Source of the DNA: Rhynchopus sp. YZ270_cl-10 | Lineage: Eukaryota > Euglenozoa > Diplonemea > Diplonemida > Diplonemidae | DNA length: 64,000 nt | Reading direction: 5' to 3' | Assembly: GCA_964035575.1 (NCBI GenBank) | Contig: OZ037868.1 | Location: 868,001 to 932,000, forward strand | Part shown: piece by piece, positions 10,293 through 20,481 of the stretch | Layout: each line of letters begins with the position of its first letter | Position numbering within the stretch: the first letter of the stretch is position 1 | The notes under the pieces: generated by a model | What the model was told of the DNA's origin: nothing | Databases searched by the model: none | What the model saw: only the letters and a program-made list of their open reading frames with translations | Program-made: the position numbers and the translations under genes

Positions 10293-10797
10293 CCAAAATT
10301 TTTTTTTTGGCAAAGACAAATTTCAGCTGAAAAAAAAAATTTTTTTGGGCTCAGATTGGCCCAAAAATGCAAAAAAACGAAAAATTTTGATGTTTTGAGC
10401 ATCACATATTTATTTCCTGGCCATTTTGTGTATGTATTGTAAAAATTTTTTTTTGGCCAAAAATCGCCTTGTATTACCACTGTATTGGTGTAGGCTTGTA
10501 CACAGAAGTGTGTTTTGTGTAACCACAGATGGTCAAAACACCCGATTTTTGCGTTTTTTTGCATTTTTTGGTGCCCAAAAACCCACCTCAGGGTCGAAAT
10601 TTTCCCAAAAAAAAAATTTTTTTTTTCGATTTTTTTTCGATTTTTCGACAAGTCGCTGGCCCATACAAAATGTACAGGGTACACACAAAATGACCGGGAA
10701 ATAAATTCTAGATGCTCAAAACATCAAAATTCTTGCTTTATTTGCATGCCCGGTGCCCGCGGGTCCCAAAAAAAAAATTTTTTTTTGGGTGAAAAAA

Positions 10798-11193
10798 TTT
10801 TGTGATGTCGAAAAAAAAAAAATTTTTTTTTTTCGACAAGACACAGTCGACAGTCGACAAAGACACACTGTGTCTTCGACAAAAGACACAGTGTGTCTTT
10901 GTGTCTTTGTGTCTTTCGACAGTGTCTAGACACAAAGACACACTGTCGACTTAGAGCCTTGCGTGCAAACCATACACAGACCGTTTGACACACCAGCCAG
11001 CGAAGTGTTTTCAAGACCGTCAACTCAAATTTTGTGATGTCGAAAAAAAAAAAATTTTTTTTTTTCGACAAGACACAGTCGACAGTCGACAAAGACACAC
11101 TGTGTCTTCGACAAAAGACACAGTGTGTCTTTGTGTCTTTGTGTCTTTCGACAGTGTCTAGACACAAAGACACACTGTCGACTTAGAGCCTTG
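10798..11193. repeat. Tandemly duplicated transposon terminus
   Basis: The last 158 bp of copy 2, from TTTTGTGATGTCG to AGAGCCTTG, occur twice (10798-10955 and 11036-11193). Both copies contain the TGTCTTTGTGTCTTTGTGTC wording and an internal CGACAGTCGACAAAG word set. The inner copy is followed by the 80-bp tail shared with 4589-4672. Confidence 0.85.
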
Positions 11194-11259
11194 TTTAGCC
11201 ACGCAACTGGCGCGAGTCTGAGCACCCCACCGCAGCCGGGCTGCCTTTTGGAACCACTC

Positions 11260-11562
11260 GTTGCGTTCTTTACGTTGCGTTCCGTACACATCGGTTGCGT
11301 TGTGTTCGTTACATACAGATCGTAACGTATGCATCGGTTGCGTTGCGTTGGTTGCGTTGCATGCGTTGCGTTCGTTGCATACAGATCGTTTCGTACACAT
11401 CGGTTGCGTTGCGTTGCATGCGTTGCGTTCGTTGCGTTGCGTTCGTTGCATACAGATCGTTACGTATGCATCGGTTGCGTTGCGTTGGTTGCGTTGCATG
11501 CGTTGTGTTCGTTACATACAGATCGTAACGTATGCATCGGTTGCGTTGCGTTGCATGCGTTA
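11260..11562 (+). repeat. SatA satellite array 3 (short)
   Basis: About five irregular units in the same orientation as the other arrays. An extra TTGGTTGCG insertion is present in some units. The array runs directly into the R repeat in inverted orientation at 11562. Confidence 0.85.
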
Positions 11563-11780
11563 ACCGCATCGTGTGGTTACCAAACGCAGCCCACCTTCGG
11601 TGGGCTGCTACAACTCGTGCCGTGTGTGGCCCACGCATGGTTCTCACAGCTCGCTGTCACGTTTCCCAAGACGCAAACCCGGTTACCTGCCTGAAAAACC
11701 GGGTTTTTGGCCAAAACGCCTGTTTTGCCTGTAGAACCCTGTAGAAGCCTTAAGAAACACGTGTAAAAAAGGGGTACTCG
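11562..11780 (-). repeat. R repeat, copy 3 (inverted, split by LINE-1 copy B)
   Basis: It is the reverse complement of 1341-1570. It is interrupted at ACTCG by LINE-1 copy B and continues at 17671-17728 on the far side of the LINE. Confidence 0.85.
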
Positions 11781-11781
11781 C

Positions 11782-14700
11782 ACGCGCTTCTCCGGAACAG
11801 TCTTCTCCTCACCGGACATCACCTTGGTACACAGGAACGTAGAAGCCACATGGACCACACTTTGCGCACGAGGCTCCGACCACCTCCCCATCCTAGTCAC
11901 AGTGCAACCTCCGACGGAAGGGGAGGAAGTGAACGGAGGCGACGAAGACGCGACAGTGCCCGAACACCTGCTGAGATGGTGCTGGTCACGTGCGGATTGG
12001 GAGGCGTACACGGCAGAGCTGGAGCGTTACGCCCCCAAGGCCCACAACTGGGGTGGTGTAGATGCGGTGAACAGGTTCACGGGATTGTGCAAGAACATCG
12101 CAGAAAAACACATCCCACTCTCCCACCACACCTCCACACCAAGGGTCAGGAAGTCGTGGTTCACTCCTCAGGTCCATGAATTGCTGCAAGAACGCAACGC
12201 AGTGACGGAACTACTTCTCTCCGCGGACGAGACGGAACGCGACGTCCAAGCCGAAAAGCTGAAAGAGCTGAAGGTCGCCACCTCCTGTGCCATCATGGAT
12301 GCGAAGCAGCAGGCATGGGTGCGTAGCTGCAACGCCGCCACACCACCACCTCTCAGCAGCACTTTCCGGAGGTTGAAGGAGCTCAGTGGTGACCGGGTGA
12401 AACCCATCACCAAAGCAGTCGCTACCCCGGAGGGCCCTCTGACGAACACACCGCAGGAAAAAGCGAACACCCTGGCCCGCTACTTCGCCGCAGTGAGTGG
12501 AGACGGCACGCCCCCTTCTCTCGCCAACCCGCAGCGTACTGCTAGGCGCAACAACACACAGAGCGCGGGCTACACCGGAGCGGCAAGCGAAGCTCCCTTC
12601 ACCTTGCCGGAGCTCGATTACGCGATGAGCTCGCTGAAGCTGGGCAAAGCACCTGGGCTGGACGAGATGCACAACGAGCTCTTGCTGCATCTTGGGCCCA
12701 AAGGACGAGACGCCTTACTCCACGTCCTCAACTTATCCTGGTGCAAAGGTGAACTCCCTACATCGTGGCTGCAGAGCAACATCGTGCCCATCGCTAAGAA
12801 CGGGAAGGACGCCAGCATCCCCGCGTCGTACCGCCCCATCTCTCTTACGAGCAACGTCTGCAAACTCTTGGAGAAGATGGTCAAGTGCCGCATCACCCAG
12901 ATGCAAGACAGTCCGGACCTGCCGCAGTACAGGGGCCCACACCGCACACAAGCAGGTTTCCGCCGTCGTCTCTCCACGATAGACCAGCTCGCGGCGCTCA
13001 TGCAGCGGGTGAATGCGGGGAAGAACCGCCCCACCATCGCACTCTTCTTCGACGTAGAAAAGGCGTTCGACACTGTGTCTCGCAAGCGCATACTCCAGGC
13101 GCTGAAGCACAAGCAGCACCTGCCACCACGCTACCTCAACTGGATTGAAGCCTTCACCAGTGACCGCTCCGCCTGTGTTTCAGTGGATGGAGCAAAGAGT
13201 GCGCAGTACGTGATGAGAGCTGGAGTACCGCAGGGTACAGTACTGTCACCCCTCCTTTTCCTCGCTGCTATGGACGAAGTTGCGGAAGCGCTCGACGACC
13301 TCAGTGCAACATATCCCACATTCTTCGCCGACGACATGGCAGTCACCGTGCAAGGGGAAACATTAGGGGAAGTGCAAGAATTGGCGCAAGCGGTCATCAA
13401 CCGTGTCACAGCGGCGATGGAGCCACTCGGAATGCGCCTCTCCAGCACAAAGACCGTCTTCACCTTCTTCGGCACAAGAAACGTCCTCAACAAGTACCCG
13501 TTAGCGGCCGACACAGAACTTTGGCTGAGGAACGGTATTCGGGTGCCCTACTCCGCCACACCCAAATACCTGGGATTGACGCTGGATCCGTCCTTGACGA
13601 TGGAGGCACACACCACCGCAGTCATCACCAGGGTGCAAAAAAGGCTCGGTCTGATGAAGATGTTGTCTGGAACCACGTGGGGAGCTAACACACACACCCT
13701 CCGCACCACCTATCTCACATACGTACTTCCCCTGATCCGCTATGCTCTTGGCATATACGGTCCACAGCTGTCAACACACCTGATGGACAAGCTGGAGGCC
13801 GAACACAACGCCGCGGCGCGTATCATCACCGGATGTCCTTTGCCTACGTCTCGCGCCAAATTGCTGTGGGAGGCACGCCTGACCCCGATAGTGGACCTGA
13901 TGCGATTGGACGCCGTAACTGCGTTCGAGTTGTTTCGGCGTCACACCGACACGCCAGGGAAAGCGGCCTGCGGCTACACCTCCGCCTCCCTCACGCTCAA
14001 CAACTGGCTCTCCGCCGCCCAGCGACTCTCCTCCGAGGCACACAAGGAGTTCCGCAGACCTGGGGTGCATATGGCAGATATGCAGCGTCACCTGCCTGTA
14101 GACCCGTGGTATTGGAGTGACGTACTGCCCCGCCTAAGTATCACCGCCACGATACCTGGGATACGCCGCTCCGACCCTGAGCCAGATGACGAAAAATTCC
14201 TGCTCCTCACAGAGGAGGCCCTCCAACGCCTTCCCCCCTGCGAATGGCACGCCTACACCGACGGCTCTGTCCAGGGCAAAAGCGGGGGTGCTGGGGTAGT
14301 GCTGTACAAGCTCCCCGAGATGCGAGAACCCAACTGCTCCTTCTCCTACGGGGCCGGCACCGGCGCAAGCAGCTTTCAAGCCGAAATGATCGCCATAGGC
14401 CACTCCATTGACCTTCTCTTTGACAAAGCAACCCCTGGGGCCACCTGCGCCATCCTCACAGACTCGCAATCGTCCCTGCGTGCGCTAGAGAGCGGTCCCA
14501 AGAAGGCCAGAGAGGACTTCGAACACAAACTCTGGAAAGGACTACACCGGCTTGCCGGCAACAACATAAACCTAATACTGCGCTACGTCCCCTCGCATGT
14601 GCAGGTCCTGGGCAATGATGCTGCTGACGCTGCGGCCGCAGAAGGCACCAAGATGGTGCAGAGCCCTGGCCTGTCCTTCTCTGCCGCCAGATCATGTGCG

Positions 14701-15093
14701 AGACGTCACCTGGCGAACACCCCTTCCGTCGAGCAGCCCGGCACGAACACGGTGTACGCCAGGAAGGCCGGAGCGGACGTAGCGGTGCTGCAACCTCCCG
14801 TCCACTGCACGGACCTCACCCGCAGGGGGGAAACCACCATCCGCAGCCTCCGAGCTGGCAGCAACCAGCTAACGTTCGACTTCCGCACCTCGTCGAACAC
14901 TGCCACATGCCTGCGATGCGACAAGCCCTGCACCCTGAAGCACCTGTTCTTCTCCTGCCGACAAACGTGTAGCGAAAGCCTCCCGGACCTCCATACCCTC
15001 CTCATGCGAGAGCCGGCGACCGCCCTGAAGTACCTCGTCAGCGAGAGTTTCCTGCCTGGCCCGCTTGAGGAGTACCTCCGTAACGGTAGTTAG
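11782..15093 (+). pseudogene. LINE-1 copy B ORF2, C-terminal part
   Basis: The open frame begins in the endonuclease (TRFSGTVFSSPDITLVHRNV, then SDHLPI). It covers the reverse transcriptase (ALFFDVEKAFD, GVPQGTVLSPLL, FADD), RNase H (YTDGS, SFQAEM, LTDSQSS, VPSHVQ) and a C-terminal CxxC...HxxxxC knuckle. It lacks the endonuclease N-terminus, so it cannot be a working ORF2. It differs very little from the full-length copy, for example Arg instead of His before YVPSHV, which argues for recent insertion. Confidence 0.88.
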
Positions 15094-17647
15094 TCGTGAC
15101 TGAGTTGTTGTTGATTAATATTATTATGTTCTGTGTTTAATCTTGTGTCATAGGCTGCAGTACGACTTACGTCGCGCTGCTAGCCCCTGACAACAAGCGT
15201 GTTATTCATGTCCCCCTATTTACAACGGGTATTTTGTTGCTTTTCTGCTGTCTTTCCCCACATGTTACCCAATCAAAAGCCTTTCGTTCGCTCATTCAGC
15301 GTTCCCCCTACCCATTTTTCCACATCTCTACCACACTACTCACACCGTAGAAATCCCTGATGCATAATTCTCTCTCGCTATTGAAGCCCCAGGTCCCTCC
15401 GCACTCGAAGTACGCCCAGAGAGGCGTACTCCACATTTTACCCAGCGGACGCTTCTTTATGCACCTAGTTATCCCCTTTTTATGCCGCCACTCCCTACAC
15501 TCTCTGTACCACAGCACAATGTATTTACCGCTCTTTTGGAGGTCAACAGTCGTTAAACACAAGTAGATTAGGAGCATCTGACTGTACATTAATCAATTAA
15601 AGCAAACTATACATGTGCGGACGGAGGTGTACCACACATCTACCCTACGAATGCTCTTCCCGTGCCCCAATTCCCCCCTATTTAATACTGCCAACACACC
15701 CTTCCCCCTTTACACAATACGCACGTGCCGGTGAAGCTGCTTAGGGGTCTACCCGGCCACCTTGCATTTTCCACCGATTACGCTGCCTGTCAAAACAACA
15801 ACACAATCTTGAGGGTCACCAGCGACTACCGCGCTGCAGTTACCCCATTGTTCCCCTTCAAAGGGTAGTGACCCACACTTTTACTTTAACTGCTCACACC
15901 TTATCCTCTTTTGAAACTTTTAAAATGCAAAATGTAACCTTTTCTGTCGCAACCAAACACCTCGAGGGGAGGCGCCAGTGTCTACCGCGCTCTGGTAACC
16001 TCCTCTTTTTCATTTATCATTTATTTTTCTTTTACGGAAGCAATTACTGTTAGGTGAAAGGGTGCGTAGCGACACCCCCGATGCGAGCTACCAACACAAC
16101 CATCAAAACCCCTTATGACTAAACATGCAAGCACATGCACACACAAACACTACATGTGCCCAAAGAGGCGTGCGGCGCGTCTTACCATACGGACGTTCTT
16201 CCCGCCCACCAAAATCCCAAATTCCCCAACTCCCCTATTTAATACCCCCACCTCACCCTTCCCCCTTTACACAATACACACGTGCCGGTGAAGCTGCGTA
16301 GGAGTCTACTAGGCCACCTTGCATGCTCCACCAGGTACGCTACTAGCGAAAACAACAGCACACTCTTATGGGACACTATGTCAACCGCAGTAGCCCCAAA
16401 CTTCCCCCCCACGGGTAGTGACACACACTTCTACAATTTGTAACAAAACAAAACTTTAATAACTCAAATTTTAATTTTTAAAAAAAAAAATGTTTTATTT
16501 TAAAATATTTTTTTTCGCAATTGCAAACTGAAACAACCTGTCGCTATCAACACCTTGCGGGGAGGCGCCAGTGGGTACCGCGCCCCTGTAACCTCCCACC
16601 TTTTTATTTTCGGCAGCAGTCACTGTAAAGTAGACGGGTGCGTAGCGACACCCCCGATGCGAGCCACCTGTACTACCATTTAACCCCCCTTATCCCCATA
16701 TGCAAGTAAGATACGTTACGCAATGTGGGAACGTACTACTCGTGCCCTACTCACTAGTTTATTTTTCTGCCACGACAACCCCCAGACTCAGCCCCTGCCC
16801 GTGGCCCGATGTAGTACCCTAAGCACACCCGATAGCGGCACAGGCAAATGCGACGACAAGGGGAGGAGGGGTGGGGAGAGCGATGGGTACCTGAAGTGGA
16901 AGTTGCGCCTCTGCTGGGTGTCCGAGTCTCATAGGTAATAACACGAGCCACATGCCCCAAAAGAACGCCACCAACACCCCAACAAGGGCAAATCGTGTAC
17001 GCCGCCACAACACAAACCTACCTAAGAGATCAGGGCTCCTGGTGGGGGTTTGCGACTGCCACAGATGCCTGCCTCTCACTCTGCCCGCCCCCTCGCCCCT
17101 AAAGACACACAAACACACCAGTCACTGCATTTTGTTGATGTTAAAATCGATTGCGCCCTGGGTGCTATCTTGGGATATGAAAGGGGGAAAGCGTGTGATG
17201 GGGGCGAGCTGTGTGTACCCTATTTGCTGCCTTACGTTTCACTTTCCACACCGCCCCATATAAATACACACTAGTTATACTTACACAATGCATATTCCCT
17301 TTTATTTATTTATTTTTTTTTTTTTTTTTTTTTTTTTGAGTGACTTTTAAGCGTATACCTTTGGCTAAGCACGCCACGACACCGCTTACATTACTGCGCG
17401 CACCACTCCATTTGTATTTTCCAGTTTTAGGGGAGGTATCCTCGCGTACGAGTTGTTTGACTCCAAAGTGATTCCCCGGCCTCTCAAGCAAGCAGGAGAC
17501 CAACGTCAGGGGAGGTGTAATGAGATACCCTGGGCCGTGCCCACCTTTTGTGTTCTGTTCATTTTGTTTGAGTGGTGCGCCCACCTTGCTTTTTGTTCAT
17601 TGTGTACTAACCTATCGCAATAAAAAGACCACTAAAGGCCAAAGAGG
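15094..17647 (+). other. LINE-1 3' UTR (copy B)
   Basis: 2.55 kb between the ORF2 stop and poly(A). It includes the two diverged units of about 560 bp and a stretch near 16900-17270 that is shared by copies B, D and the full-length LINE. It ends with CAATAAAAAGACCAC just before the tail, where AATAAA is a candidate polyadenylation signal. No gene is recognised. A 93-codon antisense frame (15308-15589) is present in both long copies without other support. Confidence 0.75.
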
Positions 17648-17670
17648 AAAAAAAAAAAAAAAAAAAAAAA

Positions 17671-17931
17671 ACTCGCGACACCCTGGTTTCAGGGTCTGTC
17701 AGGGTTTGGAGGTCTTTGCTTCAGAGAAAGTCTCCTAAAAACCTCCTATCTTCCCAAGAATCCACTTTTTTGACCTCTTTCGAGGTTTAGAGACCTGAAA
17801 AAAAATGCCCGAACCCCACCTTGGGGGGGGGGGGGGGGGGGGGGGTGCCTGAGAGGGGGGGTGGGTGGGTGGGTGGGTGGGAGGTGATCAGCAACCTTAA
17901 AGACCTTAACACCGAGTGTTAAGGAACTAAA
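17671..17931. other. R-repeat remnant and G-rich low-complexity tract
   Basis: Positions 17671-17728 continue the R repeat past LINE-1 copy B. From about 17821 there is a run of over 20 G, then GGGTGGGTGGGTGGG. This is a strong candidate for G-quadruplex formation on the plus strand. No gene is seen. Confidence 0.75.
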
Positions 17932-18270
17932 TTTTTTTTTTTTGAGTGACTTTTAAGCGTATACCTTTGGCTAAGCACGCCACGACACCGCTTACATTAC
18001 TGCGCGCACCACTCCATTTGTATTTTCCAGTTTTAGGGGAGGTATCCTCGCGTACGAGTTGTTTGACTCCAAAGTGATTCCCCGGCCTCTCAAGCAAGCA
18101 GGAGACCAACGTCAGGGGAGGTGTAATGAGATACCCTGGGCCGTGCCCACCTTTTGTGTTCTGTTCATTTTGTTTGAGTGGTGCGCCCACCTTGCTTTTT
18201 GTTCATTGTGTACAAACCTATCGCAATAAAAAGACCACTAAAGGCCAAAGAGAAAAAAAAAAAAAAAAAA
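17932..18270 (+). mobile_element. LINE-1 copy C, extreme 3' end
   Basis: About 320 bp of the LINE-1 3' terminus (starting at the internal T run before GAGTGACTTTTAAGCG) plus poly(A) (18253-18270). The 5' boundary lies in a T run, so truncation probably occurred there. No clear target duplication is seen. Confidence 0.85.
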
Positions 18271-18509
18271 TCTACACCACCCCAGTTGTGGGCCTTGGGG
18301 GCGTAACGCTCCAGCTCTGCCGTGTACGCCTCCCAATCCGCACGTGACCAGCACCATCTCAGCAGGTGTTCGGGCACTGTCGCGTCTTCGTCGCCTCCGT
18401 TCACTTCCTCCCCTTCCGTCGGAGGTTGCACTGTGACTAGGATGGGGAGGTGGTCGGAGCCTCGTGCGCAAAGTGTGGTCCATGTGGCTTCTACGTTCCT
18501 GTGTACCAA
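18271..18509 (-). mobile_element. LINE-1 fragment E (endonuclease region, inverted)
   Basis: This matches the full-length copy at 26049-26287 on the minus strand. It is fused without a gap to the poly(A) tail of copy C on the left and to SatB on the right. It has neither LINE terminus, so it is a rearranged piece and not a simple insertion. Confidence 0.85.
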
Positions 18510-20454
18510 TATTTCATCGCGTTGTTTAGGACGCGTTTCAACGCGCTGCTTTCGTCGCGTTGTTTTGGAGGCGTTTCAACGCGCTGCTTTCATCGCGTTG
18601 TTTTGGACGCGGTTCAACGCGCTGTTTTCGTCGCGTTGTTTTGGACGCGTTTCAACGCGCTGCTTTCGTCGCGTTGTTTTGGGCGCGTTTCAAGGCGCTG
18701 CTTTCGTCGCGTTGTTTTGGACCCGTTTCAACGCGCTGTTTTCATCGCGTTCTGATGGACGCGTTTCAACGCGCTGCTTTCGTCGCGTTGTTTTGGACGC
18801 GTTTCAACGCGCTGTTTTCATCGTGTTCTGATGGACGCGTTTCAACGCGCTGCTTTCGTCGCGTTGTTTTGGACGCGTTTCAACGTGCTGCTTTCATCGC
18901 GTTGTTTAGGACGCGTTTCAACGCGCTGCTTTCGTCGCGTTGTTTTGGAGGCGTTTCAACGCGCTGCTTTCATCGCGTTGTTTTGGACGCGTTTCAACGC
19001 GCTGCTTTCGTCGCGTTGTTTTGGACGCGTTTCAACGCGCTGTTTTCGTCGCGTTGTTTTGGACGCGTTTCAACGCGCTGCTTTCATCGCGTTGTTTTGG
19101 ACGCGTTTCAACGCGCTGCTTTCATCGCGTTGTTTAGGACGCGTTTCAACGCGCTGTTTTCGTCGCGTTGTTTTGGACGCGCTTCAACGCGCTGCTTTCA
19201 TCGCGTTGTTAAGGACGCGTTTCAACGCGCTGCTTTCGTCGCGTTGTTTAGGACGCGTTTCAACGCGCTGCTTTCATCGCGTTGTTTTGGACGCGGTTCA
19301 ACGCGCTGCTTTCGTCGCGTTGTTTTGGACGCGTTTCAACGCGCTGCTTTCGTCGCGTTGTTTTGGACGCGTTTCAACGCGCTGCTTTCGTCGCGTTGTT
19401 TTGGAGGCGTTTCAACGCGCTGCTTTCGTCGCGTTGTTTAGGACGCGTTTCAACGCGCTGTTTTCGTCGCGTTGTTTTGGACGCGCTTCAACGCGCTGCT
19501 TTCATCGCGTTGTTAAGGACGCGTTTCAACGCGCTGCTTTCGTCGCGTTGTTTAGGACGCGTTTCAACGCGCTGCTTTCATCGCGTTGTTTTGGACGCGG
19601 TTCAACGCGCTGCTTTCGTCGCGTTGTTTTGGACGCGTTTCAACGCGCTGCTTTCGTCGCGTTGTTTTGGACGCGTTTCAACGCGCTGCTTTCATCGCGT
19701 TGTTTTGGACGCGGTTCAACGCGCTGCTTTCGTCGCGTTGTTTTGGACGCGTTTCAACGCGCTGCTTTCGTCGCGTTGTTTTGGACGCGTTTCAACGCGC
19801 TGTTTTCGTCGCGTTGTTTTGGACGCGTTTCAACGCGCTGCTTTCGTCGCGTTGTTTTGGACGCGTTTCAACGCGCTGTTTTCGTCGCGTTGTTTTGGAC
19901 GCGTTTCAACGCGCTGTTTTCATCGCGTTGTTTTGGACGCGTTTCAACGCGCTGTTTTCATCGCGTTGTTTTGGACGCGTTTCAACGCGCTGCTTTCGTC
20001 GCGTTGTTTTGGACGCGCTTCAACGCGCTGCTTTCGTCGCGTTGTTTTGGACGCGTTTCAACGCGCTGCTTTCGTCGCGTTGTTTACGACGCGTTTCAAC
20101 GCGCTGCTTTCGTCGCGTTGTTTTGGAGGCGTTTCAACGCGCTGCTTTCATCGCGTTGTTTTGGACGCGTTTCAACGCGCTGTTTTCATCGCGTTGTTTT
20201 GGACGCGTTTCAACGCGCTGCTTTCATCGCGTTGTTTAGGACGCGTTTCAACGCGCTGTTTTCGTCGCGTTGTTTTGGACGCGTTTCAACGCGCTGCTTT
20301 CATCGCGTTGTTTTGGACGCGCTTCAACGCGCTGCTTTCATCGCGTTGTTTTGGACGCGTTTCAACGCGCTGCTTTCATCGCGTTGTTTAGGACGCGTTT
20401 CAACGCACTGTTTTCGTCGAGTTGTTTTGGACGCGTTTCAACGCGCTGTTTTCG
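18510..20454 (+). repeat. SatB satellite array 1 (38-bp unit)
   Basis: About 51 units of a 38-bp repeat with landmarks CGCGTTGTTTTGGACGCG, TTTCAACGCG and CTGCTTTCGT or CTGCTTTCAT. The position after CTG varies C/T and the next triplet GTC/ATC, so units fall into subtypes. The unit has no plus-strand stop in any frame and 38 is not a multiple of three. All three plus frames therefore stay open for hundreds of codons without coding for anything. Confidence 0.93.
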
Positions 20455-20481
20455 TTTTTTTTTTTTTTTTTTTTTTTTTTT

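Larger units (their letters stand above)
9778..11193. mobile_element. Inverted-repeat DNA transposon, copy 2
   Basis: The termini CAAGGCTCTAAGTCGACAGT and ACTGTCGACTTAGAGCCTTG are inverted copies. They are flanked by a perfect 7-bp target duplication TTTAGCC (9771-9777 and 11194-11200). The element is 1,416 bp and non-coding. It shares with copy 1 the A/T palindrome module (9841-10070), the block around GTACACAGAAGTGTGTTTTG (970-1100 against 10480-10605) and the block CTCAAAACATCAAAATTCT. The right end is duplicated in tandem (10798-10955 and 11036-11193) around the 80-bp SatA-associated tail sequence. Confidence 0.9.
11781..17670 (+). mobile_element. LINE-1 copy B, 5'-truncated
   Basis: This copy starts inside the endonuclease domain at CACGCGCTTCTCCGG and ends in poly(A) (17648-17670). 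ACTCG is present on both sides (11776-11780 and 17671-17675), a 5-bp target duplication in the R repeat. The 3' UTR is unusually long (15094 to about 17647). It contains two diverged copies of a unit of roughly 560 bp: GTGCCGGTGAAGCTGC at 15725 and 16282, and GTGCGTAGCGACACCCCCGA near 16063 and 16640. Confidence 0.93.
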
